NCBI GenBank assembly: GCA_963837715.1
Contig: CAWIOF010000002.1
Location: 558,001-622,000, forward strand
Source: JANYLB01 sp963837715
GTDB lineage: Bacteria > Actinomycetota > Acidimicrobiia > IMCC26256 > JANYLB01
DNA: 64,000 nucleotides
Direction: 5' to 3'
Positions within the stretch are counted from its first letter, which is position 1. Each line of letters opens with the position of its first letter. The translations under genes and the position numbers were made by a program. The notes under the pieces are model-generated. The model ran no database searches. It worked only from the letters and a program-made list of their open reading frames with translations, and had not been told where the DNA came from. Shown piece after piece: positions 37,165 through 45,599 of this stretch.

Positions 37165-37977
37165 TCAGGTGAAGTCGGAGCCGCCGTCGACGTTGAGATC
37201 GGCTCCGGTCATGTAGGTGTTCAGCCGGGACGCGGCGAACGCGATGACGGGACCGATCTCGGCGGGGTCGCCGGCGCGGCCGAGGTGTGCGGGGTGACCG
37301 AAGTCCTCGGTCATCACCCGCATCACGTCGTACAGGTCGTCGGGATCGGCGTGGCGCTCGGGTGGAAGGGCTTCGATGTATCCCCGCATGCCCGCGGAGT
37401 TGAACGATCCGGGCGACACGCAGTTCACGAGGATCCCCTCGGGCGCGAGCGACAGGGAGAGGTTCTTCGTGAGGCTCGTGAGGGCCGCCTTCGACGCGGT
37501 GTACGCGACGATCGCGGGCGACTGTCGCTTGGTGGAATGTGCGGAGACGTTCACGATGCGCGCCCAGCCGGCCCGGCGGAGCAGCGGGAGCGCAGCCCGG
37601 ACGCACCGGACCGCGCTCAGCGTCCCGATGTCGAAGGTCGCGACCCACTCGTCGTCGTCGAGGCCTTCGAAGGGCTTGATGCCGACCTCGACCGGACCGG
37701 CCACGTTCACGAGCACGTTCAGCTCGCCCCAGCGCTCGTCGACAGTCGCGAACGCGGCGGTGACTTGCGCCGCGTCGGTGAGGTCGGCGGCGATCGCGAT
37801 GGCGTCGGGGCTGCCCAGCTCACGCAGCTCGGCTTCCGTCTCGGCGAGCGCACGAGGGGAGCGTGCGACGACGGCGACGCGCGCGCCCTCGCGTGCGAGC
37901 GACTCCGCGGCGGCGCGTCCCATGCCCTTGGTGCCGCCGCTGACCAGCGCAGCAGCACCCGCGAGCCCGAGATCCAT
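37165..37977 (-). CDS. Short-chain dehydrogenase/reductase
   Basis: This is a classical SDR of 270 residues with cofactor motif SGGTKGMG (about 14-21), catalytic Ser before the Tyr-x3-Lys YTASK, and a C-terminal TGADLNVDGGSDF. Similar proteins are annotated as 3-oxoacyl-ACP-reductase-like, but the substrate is unknown. It is divergent from the VOC gene at 38042. The 164 bases between it and the sigma-factor gene contain nothing I can identify. Confidence 0.85.
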   Translation of the reverse strand: MDLGLAGAAALVSGGTKGMGRAAAESLAREGARVAVVARSPRALAETEAELRELGSPDAIAIAADLTDAAQVTAAFATVDERWGELNVLVNVAGPVEVGIKPFEGLDDDEWVATFDIGTLSAVRCVRAALPLLRRAGWARIVNVSAHSTKRQSPAIVAYTASKAALTSLTKNLSLSLAPEGILVNCVSPGSFNSAGMRGYIEALPPERHADPDDLYDVMRVMTEDFGHPAHLGRAGDPAEIGPVIAFAASRLNTYMTGADLNVDGGSDFT

Positions 37978-38041
37978 CCCGGCAACCTACGACGTATGGC
38001 GAGCCGAGCGCGCGGAGGCTCTGCAGTCCTAGGGTGACGGG

Positions 38042-38428
38042 ATGGCCACGACTGTGGGGCAGTACTGCATCTACGTGAGCGACATCGAGCGCTCGATCCG
38101 CTTCTACACCGAGATCATCGGCCTCGAGGTCCAGGGTCGGACCGAGATCGACGACGTGCACGAGGCGCACCTCGCCGCGGCCGAGGGTGGTGGGCGCCTC
38201 CAGCTGGCCGAGCGGTACGAGGGTGGGCAGCCCGTCGACCACGGGTTCGCGCTCTGGAAGATCTACATGAACGTCGACGACTGCGTCGCGACCCACGACC
38301 GAGCCGTCGAGTGGGGCGCCACGTCGACGATGGCACCCCAGCGGCTCGATCGCTGGCCGGTGACCGTCGCGTTCGTGAACGACCCCGACGGCTACAGCAT
38401 CGAGCTCCTCCAGCGTCACGACAGCTGA
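38042..38428 (+). CDS. VOC/glyoxalase-like protein
   Basis: The 128-residue protein is a single VOC module (YCIYVSDIERSIRFYTEIIGLEV ... VAFVNDPDGYSIELLQ) with the metal-ligand positions His/Glu recognisable near the second half (Glu in SIELLQ). It resembles lactoylglutathione lyase in layout, but the actual reaction cannot be assigned. It faces the SDR at 38490 convergently. Confidence 0.8.
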   Translation: MATTVGQYCIYVSDIERSIRFYTEIIGLEVQGRTEIDDVHEAHLAAAEGGGRLQLAERYEGGQPVDHGFALWKIYMNVDDCVATHDRAVEWGATSTMAPQRLDRWPVTVAFVNDPDGYSIELLQRHDS

Positions 38429-38489
38429 GCTTGCACCGGCGGCAGCTCGCGGGATCCGAAGACCCGAGGTCGAGGCGCGGATCGTGGCG

Positions 38490-39197
38490 TCAGGCGCTCG
38501 CGGCGCCGTCGATCACGAGGGTGGTTCCGCTCACCGTGGCCGCGTCGCTCGACGCGAGGTAGGCAACCGCCGCGGCCACCTCGGTCGGGTCGATGAGCCC
38601 ACCCATCGGCGACACCGACCGCATGAGCAGCTGCAGGTCGGCGTCGGCGGGCAGCTCGAAGCCGTGGAGGAACGGCGTGTCGACCGACGCCGGGCACACC
38701 GCGTTCACGCGCACGCCGGCTTTCGCCAGCTCGAGCGCCATCGACTTGGTCAGCATGATCACGCCCCCCTTCGACGCGCAGTAGGCCGCGTTGTACGGCG
38801 TGGCGGTGATGCCCGCGACCGAGGCCATGTTCACGATCGTTCCGGTGCTCTCGAGCAGCGCGGGCAACGCGGCCTGGGACAGCAGGAACGTGCCGGTGAG
38901 GTTCACGTCGATGACGCGGCGCCACTCGTCGGGCGTCACGTTCTCGATCCGGTTGCCGGCGGCGACTCCGGCGACGTTGGCGAGCACGTCGAGCCGACCG
39001 TGCCGCTCCAGCGTCTCGTCGACGGCCGCGTGGCAGGCGTCGGCGTCGCGCACGTCGCACGACACACCGCCGTCGATCGGCGTGATGTCGCACGGCACGA
39101 CCGCCGCGCCCTCCTCGACGAGCCGGTCCACGACCGCGGCACCGATCCCGCTCGCGGCGCCCGACACGAGCGCGACCTTCCCCTGGAATCGCGTCAC
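38490..39197 (-). CDS. Short-chain dehydrogenase/reductase
   Basis: The 235-residue SDR has cofactor motif SGAASGIG (about 12-19), NVAG, a catalytic Tyr-x3-Lys YCASK and the end VSGTTLVIDGAASA. The GTG start at 39197 overlaps the stop of the SnoaL-like gene (GTGA), so the pair is translationally coupled. The apparent larger open frame that fuses them arises from the upstream frameshift. Confidence 0.85.
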   Translation of the reverse strand: MTRFQGKVALVSGAASGIGAAVVDRLVEEGAAVVPCDITPIDGGVSCDVRDADACHAAVDETLERHGRLDVLANVAGVAAGNRIENVTPDEWRRVIDVNLTGTFLLSQAALPALLESTGTIVNMASVAGITATPYNAAYCASKGGVIMLTKSMALELAKAGVRVNAVCPASVDTPFLHGFELPADADLQLLMRSVSPMGGLIDPTEVAAAVAYLASSDAATVSGTTLVIDGAASA

Positions 39198-39653
39198 CGG
39201 AGCTCGAACAGCAGGTGGTGGCTCAGGTCGCCGGTGAGGTCGACGAACATCTCGCGGGTGTCGAAGGCCCACCGCCCGTCGACCACGTGGAAGGTGTCGT
39301 GGTAGTGGCCGGCGATGATCGGCTGGAGCGGGAGCTCGTCGGTCTGCTGGAACACGGTGTAATACGAGCGCGCCGGCGCCGGTCCCGGCATCGTCGTCGA
39401 CCTCGACCGTCACGTTGGTGGTGACGTGCCTCGTGCGGGGCGTGCCGTCTTCGTAGAGCCGGGTCGCGCTCTCGTAGAGGCCGCGCACCGCGTCGGCACC
39501 CTCGAACACGATGCCGGGCGCGGCCTGGATGCGGCCGCTGCGGAACAGCTCGGCCACTCCCGCCAGGTCGCCGGCGTCGATGCGCTCGGCGTAGGCGTAG
39601 ACGAGGTTCTCGATGACTCGGGCGTTGTCGGGCTCACGGGCGTTGTCAGGCAT
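39194..39653 (-). CDS. SnoaL-like (nuclear transport factor 2 fold) protein, apparent frameshift
   Basis: The N-terminal part (RVIENLVYAYAERIDAGDLAGVAELF) and the C-terminal part (FQQTDELPLQPIIAGHYHDTFHVVDGRWAF) together form a SnoaL/NTF2-like domain of 152 residues. This fold is typical of small-molecule isomerases, dehydratases and dioxygenase subunits. The two parts are in different frames. One extra C at 39373-39374 (in GCCGGC) accounts for it; the corrected junction reads TGAARSYYTVF. Such proteins are often paired with an SDR in aromatic or steroid-like catabolism, as here. Confidence 0.75.
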
Positions 39654-39678
39654 GCGCGGGGATGGTAACGATGCGCCG

Positions 39679-40851
39679 GTGGCCACCGCCGGGAGTGACT
39701 CGTTCGACGAGGAACGGCTGCTCGCGCTCGGCGCGGCGGGTGGCCGGCTCCGACGACTTCGGATCCGAGCCGTTCCTGGATCCGTTGCGGGAGTTGCTCG
39801 ACTCGCTGCGCACGGCGCCGCTCAACGACCTCGGCGCGATGATCATGCGCGGCACCCTGCTCCGGAGCCTGTCCCAGCGGCTCCGGGCCGAGGCATGGTG
39901 GACGCGCCCACCCCGAGATCCTCGACGAACCGATCGCCGCGCCGATCGTGGTCGTCGGCATGATGCGCTCGGGCACGACACTGCTCCAGCGGGTGCTGGC
40001 GAGCGACCCTCGGTTCGCGTGCGCCTACGGCTGGGAGGTGGGGGAGCCATCGCCCCGACCCGGCTGGGACCCCGCGGCCGCCGACCCCCGGATCGCCGAC
40101 GCCGAGGCACGGGAGGAGCAGACCCGCACGTTCGCGACCGAGCTGTTCGCGATCCATCCCACCTACGTGCACGAGGCCGAGGAGGAGATCGTCTTCCTGG
40201 CCGACGCCTTCCTCTCGCACATCCCGGAGGCGTCGTGTGATGTGCCCCGCTACCGGTCGTGGCTCGACACCCAAGACTTCGCGCCGGCGTACCGCTGGCT
40301 CCGGAGGATGCTCCAGCTGCTCCAGTGGCAGAAGCGGCAGCGAGGTGAAGGGCCGCGCCCGTTCGTCCTCAAGACGCCGGCCCACCTCGGCTACCTCGAG
40401 ACCCTGCTGGCGGAGTTCCCCGACGCCCACATCGTGCACACCCACCGTGACCCGGTCGACGTGATCCCGTCGGGCGCGTCGCTCAACACGACGCTGTGGC
40501 GCACCCACTGCGACACGGTCGACCCCCACGAGGTCGGCCGCCAGTGGATCGAGCGGATGGGCTGGTCGTGCGATCGGGCCGTCGCGGCCCGGTCCCGGAT
40601 CCCGGCCGGGCAGGTGAGCGACGTCGCCTTCGTCGATGCCGTGGCCGATCCGATCGGCACCGCCGGCGCGCATCCTCGCCGCCGTCGATCTCGAGCTCAC
40701 CGACGATGCAGTCGTCGCGATGGAGGCGTGGATCGCGCAGGACGCCAAACGGGACACGCTCCCGCTCCACCGCTACTCGGCGGAAGACTTCGGACTCACC
40801 GCGGGGCAGATCCGGGAGCGGTTCGCCGATTACACCAGCCAGTTCCTGTAG
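39679..40851 (+). CDS. Sulfotransferase-family protein, three apparent frameshifts
   Basis: Corrected length is 389 residues. The PAPS 5'-phosphosulfate loop is VVVGMMRSGTTLLQR, the 3'-phosphate segment is IVHTHRDPVDVIPS, and FVLKTPAHLGYLETL lies between. These match the actinobacterial 'sulfotransferase family protein' group. The frame moves three times, each by one apparent inserted base: GGG 39738-39740 (restores GAAVAGSDDFG), CCC 39907-39909 (restores WTRHPEILDEP) and GG 40665-40666 (restores GTAARILAAVD). It could be a pseudogene, but perfect restoration of sense argues for sequence errors. GTG at 39679 is the likely start. Confidence 0.7.
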
Positions 40852-40886
40852 ATGCGCGACGCGTTCCGGCACGCGAGGCTGCGCCG

Positions 40887-42134
40887 ATGCAGGGACATCC
40901 GGTGGCGACGACCGAGCAGCACGAGCACGAGCAGGCCGCGCTGCGGATCTGGGAGCACCCGGTGGTGGCCGAGGCTCGCGAAGCGGTCCGGGCCGACTGG
41001 TTGGAGAAGGAGCAGCCCTCGCCGGTGATGCGGGAGTGCTTCGACTGGGCCTTCGAAGAGGTCATGTTCTCGGCCACGATCTGGTCGTCGAACCAGGATC
41101 CCCACCATCCCAAGGTCACGTGCATCACCCGGCTCGAGCACGAGGTCGACGGCCTGCGCATTCCCGGGACGCGATGGGGCATCGACAACCCCGACACGAT
41201 CTACCGGGTCATCCCGATCTCGGCCGACGAGCGCTACGAGATCCGCGGCCGGGTGGGCGAGCACCGGATGACCGAGAACTACTTCACCCTCTGGGACGAC
41301 AGCATGGGTACGGAGGGCCTGCTCAACGGCCACGACCTCGTGACCGAAGCCGACGGCTCGTTCGTCGTCACGGTCGACGCCGATCCCGCGAACGGGCGCG
41401 CCAATCACGTGCAGTCGACGCCGAAGGCCCACGAGTTCTACATCCGCGACGTGATGCTCGACTGGGCGTCCGACGATCCCAACTGGCTCGAGATCGTCCG
41501 CCTCGGTCCCGAGCCGTCGGCGCCCCTGACCGACGACGAGCAGGCCCGGCGCACCGCGGAGTACATGCGCAAGTTCGCCGACTTCAGCCACAGCCTGTCG
41601 AAGGGGATGACGATGGGGAAGCCGAACCGCTTCCACCTCGCGCACTCCGCCGACCAGGGCGGCGCGCTCCGCAACCAGGTGTACGTCGGTGGCCACTTCC
41701 GCCTCGAAGACGACGAAGCATTCGTGATCGACGTGCACGACGGTGGCGCCCGGTACTTCACCGTGCCGATCTCGAACGTGTGGGGCACGACGATGGGGAT
41801 CGTCGACCGCACCGGCAGCCTCAACAAGGCGCAGTCGGAACCCAACGCCGACGGCACCTGGACCTACGTGCTCGCGAACGCCGATCCCGGCGTGCACAAC
41901 TGGGTCGACCCCTGCGGGCTGACCGAAGGCATCCTCACCCTGCGGATGGCGGAGTTCCCGGGCCAACGTCCGACCGACGGGTTGGCCGCGTCGGGCCAGG
42001 TCGTGAAGCTGGCCGACCTGGAGTCGGTGCTCCCGTCCGGTACCCGCGAGGTCGCGGCCGACGAGCGCGCCGCGCAGCTCGCCGAACGGGCTGCGGCGTA
42101 CGCCCGGCGCCTGCCCGAGGCCGTGCCGTCGTGA
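40887..42134 (+). CDS. Conserved hypothetical protein, possibly DUF1214-like
   Basis: The 415-residue protein is rich in Trp, Asp and His. It has no signal peptide and no membrane segment. Segments such as GTRWGIDNPDTIYRVIPIS, MTENYFTLWDDSMG and PISNVWGTTMGIVDRTGSLN recall DUF1254/DUF1214 proteins, which are of unknown function; I am not certain of the placement. It is followed by two SDR genes in a strictly overlapping series (stop and start shared), so it likely acts in the same catabolic pathway. ATG 40887 is chosen; GTG at 40902 is possible. Confidence 0.6.
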   Translation: MQGHPVATTEQHEHEQAALRIWEHPVVAEAREAVRADWLEKEQPSPVMRECFDWAFEEVMFSATIWSSNQDPHHPKVTCITRLEHEVDGLRIPGTRWGIDNPDTIYRVIPISADERYEIRGRVGEHRMTENYFTLWDDSMGTEGLLNGHDLVTEADGSFVVTVDADPANGRANHVQSTPKAHEFYIRDVMLDWASDDPNWLEIVRLGPEPSAPLTDDEQARRTAEYMRKFADFSHSLSKGMTMGKPNRFHLAHSADQGGALRNQVYVGGHFRLEDDEAFVIDVHDGGARYFTVPISNVWGTTMGIVDRTGSLNKAQSEPNADGTWTYVLANADPGVHNWVDPCGLTEGILTLRMAEFPGQRPTDGLAASGQVVKLADLESVLPSGTREVAADERAAQLAERAAAYARRLPEAVPS

Positions 42135-42955
42135 GCCGGTGGCTGGTCACGGGTTGCTCGACCGGGATCGGACGGGCCATCACCCTCGCCGCGCTCGACG
42201 CGGGTCACTCGGTGGTGGTCACCGCCCGCCGGCCGGAGACCGTGCAGGACCTGGTCGACGCGCACCCGGGCCGCGCCGTCGGCGTCGCGCTCGACGTGAC
42301 CGACCGCGCCCAGATCCACGACGCGGTGAGCGGTGCCCACGCGACATTCGGTGGCCTCGACGTGCTGGTGAACAATGCCGGGTACGGGTACCTCTCCGCC
42401 GTGGAGGAGGGCGACGACGCCGAGGTGCGGGCCCTCTTCGACACCAACTTCTTCGGCGCGGTCGACATGATCAAGGCGGTGCTCCCGGGGATGCGAGCCC
42501 AGGGCAGCGGGCACATCGTGAACGTGAGCTCCATGACCGGGATCGTCACCAACCCGCCGAACACCTACTACTCGTGCACCAAACATGCGCTCGAGGCGCT
42601 CACCGAGGGGCTGGCCAAGGAGGTCGGGCCGCTCGGGATCAAGGTCAGCGCCATCGAACCGGGTGCGTTCCAGACCGACTACATCACCCGGTCGATCCAC
42701 CAGGCCGCTGATGTCGACGGCTACGCCCACGTCGCGGAGCGCAAGGAGCTGATCACCGCGTTCGGCGAGCACCTCCCCGGCGACCCGGCCAAGCTCGCGG
42801 CCGCGGTGCTCCAGATCGTGGGTATGGACGACCCGCCGCTCCGACTCCTCCTCGGTCGCGACGTCCTCCAGGCGTACCGTGAGAAGACCGCGGCATGGAC
42901 CGCCACCGTCGACGAATGGGAACCCGTGACCACCTCGATGAACTTCGACACATGA
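42131..42955 (+). CDS. Short-chain dehydrogenase/reductase
   Basis: The 274-residue SDR has cofactor motif GCSTGIG near residue 8, NNAGYGY, and a catalytic Tyr-x3-Lys in YSCTK. It belongs to the group with an extended C-terminus (RLLLGRDVLQAYREK) often annotated as oxidoreductases acting on ketones. The GTG start overlaps the preceding stop and the next gene's ATG overlaps its TGA. Confidence 0.85.
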   Translation: MSRWLVTGCSTGIGRAITLAALDAGHSVVVTARRPETVQDLVDAHPGRAVGVALDVTDRAQIHDAVSGAHATFGGLDVLVNNAGYGYLSAVEEGDDAEVRALFDTNFFGAVDMIKAVLPGMRAQGSGHIVNVSSMTGIVTNPPNTYYSCTKHALEALTEGLAKEVGPLGIKVSAIEPGAFQTDYITRSIHQAADVDGYAHVAERKELITAFGEHLPGDPAKLAAAVLQIVGMDDPPLRLLLGRDVLQAYREKTAAWTATVDEWEPVTTSMNFDT

Positions 42956-43890
42956 GCGCCTTCGGCCACGACTCCACCACCGACGACGTCCTCGACGGCC
43001 GCGACCTCACGGGTGTGAACGTCGTGATCACCGGCACCTCCGCCGGCCTCGGCGTCGAGACCGCCCGGGCCCTCTCCGGGCACGGTGCCACCGTCGTGGG
43101 CGTCGTGCGCGACGTCGACAAGGCGCGCCGGAACCTCGACGAAGTGGGCGCGACCGGGGTGGAGCTGTACGAGGCCGACCTCGCGTCGCTGGCGTCGATC
43201 CGTGCGTTCACCGACACGTTCCTCGCCGACGGTCACGACCGCATCGACGTGTTGATCGCCAACGCGGGGATCATGGCCTGCCCGCAGGGGACGACGGCGG
43301 ATGGCTTCGAGCTCCAGTTCGGCACGAACCACCTCGGCCACTTCGTGCTCGTGAACCGCCTGCTGCCGCTGCTGCTCACCGGTGCACCCGCGCGCTTCGT
43401 GTCGCTCTCGTCGGCCGGGCACAGCTACAGCGACGTGAGCCTCGACGACCCTGGCTTCGAGCGGACGCCCTACGACGCGTGGGTCGCCTACGGGAGGGCG
43501 AAGACCGCCAACGTGTTGTTCGCCGTCGAGCTCGACCGGCGCCTGCGCGATCGCGGGGTGCGCGCCACCGCAGTCCACCCCGGCGGGATCCTCACCGAGC
43601 TCGGTCGCCACCTCACCGACGAGACCCTCGGCGTGCTCTCGGAGCGACTGAGTGCCCGGAAGGTGGAGTTCAAGACGGTCCCGCAGGGCGCGGCGACGAC
43701 GGTGTGGGCCGGGTTCGTCGCCGATGCCGACGAGGTGGGCGGCCGGTACTGCGAGGACTGTGCCGTCGCGCCGGTGCGCGATGGCGAGCTCGTGGCCCCG
43801 GGGGTGATGCGCTACGCGCTCGATCCCGACACCGCCGCGGCATTGTGGACCCGGTCGGAGGAGCTGGTCGGCGAGACCTTCGCCCCGTGA
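42952..43890 (+). CDS. Short-chain dehydrogenase, retinol-dehydrogenase-like
   Basis: The 312-residue SDR has cofactor motif GTSAGLG, NAGIMACP and a catalytic Tyr-x3-Lys in YGRAK. The FQTNHLGHF-type segment appears as FGTNHLGHFVL. This is the layout of the retinol dehydrogenase/WW-domain oxidoreductase-like branch. ATG 42952 overlaps the previous stop (ATGA); the open frame upstream is incidental. Confidence 0.85.
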   Translation: MSAFGHDSTTDDVLDGRDLTGVNVVITGTSAGLGVETARALSGHGATVVGVVRDVDKARRNLDEVGATGVELYEADLASLASIRAFTDTFLADGHDRIDVLIANAGIMACPQGTTADGFELQFGTNHLGHFVLVNRLLPLLLTGAPARFVSLSSAGHSYSDVSLDDPGFERTPYDAWVAYGRAKTANVLFAVELDRRLRDRGVRATAVHPGGILTELGRHLTDETLGVLSERLSARKVEFKTVPQGAATTVWAGFVADADEVGGRYCEDCAVAPVRDGELVAPGVMRYALDPDTAAALWTRSEELVGETFAP

Positions 43891-43986
43891 CGCTGCCGAC
43901 TTGTTCCGATGCGCGCCGGGGGCGAGTATCTACCGCGAATCGACCGAACTCGGGTCGATGATGCGACCGAGACCGAGGGAGTGGGC

Positions 43987-44391
43987 GTGACCGAACAGAT
44001 CTCGTTGGTGGACTACCTGGTGCTGGGCGACGAGCCGCACCTGGTGGCCCACGAGTGCACGGCGTGCGGCGCCCGGTTCTTCGACCGCCGCAACGCGTGC
44101 GCGGAGTGCAGCGCGACGGAGTTCCGTTCCGCCGACCTCCCGACCGAGGGTGAGCTGCGCACGTTCACGATCGTGGCGTTCGCGGCTCCGGGCATCCCCG
44201 TGCCGTTCGTTGCCGGGGTGATCGACTGCGGCGGAACGAGCGTGCGGGCCAACGTCGTCGACGTGGAGCCCGACGCCGAGCACGTGCAACTGGGGATGAA
44301 GGTCAAACTGACGACGTTCCCCATCGGAACCGACACCGCGGGCACCGAAGCCATCGGGTTCGCGTTCGCTCCCCTGAGCCGAGAGGGCTGA
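43987..44391 (+). CDS. Zn-ribbon/OB-fold protein (DUF35)
   Basis: The 134-residue protein has an N-terminal rubredoxin-like zinc ribbon CTACG...CAEC (Cys-x2-Cys-x10-Cys-x2-Cys) and a C-terminal OB fold (GELRTFTIVAF ... GMKVKLTTFP). DUF35 proteins are partners of thiolase-like enzymes. In steroid side-chain degradation such a pair (ChsH2 DUF35 with Ltp2) is an aldolase. Here the thiolase-like gene follows by 2 bases, so a complex is likely. GTG at 43987 is chosen for its GAGGGAG; GTG 43981 is also possible. Confidence 0.85.
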   Translation: MTEQISLVDYLVLGDEPHLVAHECTACGARFFDRRNACAECSATEFRSADLPTEGELRTFTIVAFAAPGIPVPFVAGVIDCGGTSVRANVVDVEPDAEHVQLGMKVKLTTFPIGTDTAGTEAIGFAFAPLSREG

Positions 44392-44393
44392 TC

Positions 44394-45590
44394 ATGGCTG
44401 AAGACGTGTGGATCCTGGGCATCACGATGACCAAGTTCGGCAAGCGCCCGAACGACGACGCCATCGACCTGGCCTCGGAGGCGGCGCTCGGTGCCCTGGC
44501 CGATGCCGAGGTGTCGATGCGCGACGTCGGGATCCTCGGGTTCGGCAACCTGATGCGCGCGGCCGAGGGTCAGCAGTTGCAGAAGCAGATCGGCCAGACG
44601 GGAATCCCGGTCTACAACGTGTCGAACGCGTGCGCGACCGGCGCGACGGCGTTGCGGACCGCGGTGATGGCGATCAAGGCCGGTGAGGTCGACTGTGGTC
44701 TCGCGGTCGGGGTGGAGAAGCTGTCGGGTGCGGGGCTGTTGACCGGTGGTTCCCGGTCGTCCGACGCCGACACGTGGACCCGCAAGGGCCGCTACGGCGC
44801 GGTGGCTTCGGTCGACGGTCGGATCGGCACCGAGATCATGCCGGGCGTGTTCGCGCAGATCGGTCAGGAGTACGGCCACCGATACGGCGGCGCGAGCTTC
44901 GAGCTGTTCGCGCGCATCAGTGAGAAGAACCACGCCCATTCCACCCTGAACCCGATGGCGGCCTACCAGAAGCGGATGAGCCTCGAAGAGATCATGGGCG
45001 ACGTCATGATCGCGTACCCCAACACGCGGCCCATGTGCTCCGCGAACTGCGACGGTGCGGCCGCAGCCGTGGTGGTGAGCGACTCGAAGCTCAAGACCTT
45101 GTCGCTCTCCCAGCAGCGCCGCGCGGTGAAGATCTCGGCATCCATTCTGACCAGCGATCCCTACGAAGAGGGGTGTCAGGTCCTGCCGAACGTCAACACG
45201 CTCACGAAGAACGCGGCAGCGATGGCCTACGAGCAGGCCGGGGTGGGTCCCGAGGACCTCGATCTCGTCGAGCTCCACGACTGCTTCGCGACGGCGGAGT
45301 TGGTGCACTACGACAACCTCGGGTTGTGCGAAGAGGGTGGCGCGGTCGACTTCTTCGAGTCGGGCGCGACGTGGCGGACCGGCGCGATGCCGGTCAACGT
45401 GTCGGGTGGGCTCGAGTCGAAGGGGCACCCGATCGCGGCGACCGGTATCGCCAACATCTGGGAGGTGGCGACCCACCTCCGCGGCGAGGGGGGCGACCGC
45501 CAGATCGAAGGTGCCCGCGTCGGCCTCGCCCACGTCATCGGGCTCGGTTCGTCGTGCGGCGTGCACATCCTGGAGCGCTCGGCCGCCTGA
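44394..45590 (+). CDS. Thiolase / lipid-transfer-protein-like enzyme
   Basis: The 398-residue thiolase-superfamily protein has the nucleophile-position Cys in NACATGA (about residue 80). HDCFA precedes the GLESKGHPIAATG motif, whose His is the usual active-site residue. It belongs to the SCP-x/lipid-transfer group rather than to classic acetoacetyl-CoA thiolases. Together with the adjacent DUF35 protein it could cleave a side chain by retro-thiolysis or retro-aldol chemistry. The substrate is unknown. Confidence 0.85.
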   Translation: MAEDVWILGITMTKFGKRPNDDAIDLASEAALGALADAEVSMRDVGILGFGNLMRAAEGQQLQKQIGQTGIPVYNVSNACATGATALRTAVMAIKAGEVDCGLAVGVEKLSGAGLLTGGSRSSDADTWTRKGRYGAVASVDGRIGTEIMPGVFAQIGQEYGHRYGGASFELFARISEKNHAHSTLNPMAAYQKRMSLEEIMGDVMIAYPNTRPMCSANCDGAAAAVVVSDSKLKTLSLSQQRRAVKISASILTSDPYEEGCQVLPNVNTLTKNAAAMAYEQAGVGPEDLDLVELHDCFATAELVHYDNLGLCEEGGAVDFFESGATWRTGAMPVNVSGGLESKGHPIAATGIANIWEVATHLRGEGGDRQIEGARVGLAHVIGLGSSCGVHILERSAA

Positions 45591-45599
45591 ACGTCGGGG

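Noticed and set aside
38490..39686. SnoaL-SDR fusion protein
   Set aside because: The true SnoaL C-terminus lies in another frame (39194-39391) with conserved residues. The GTGA overlap marks two genes.
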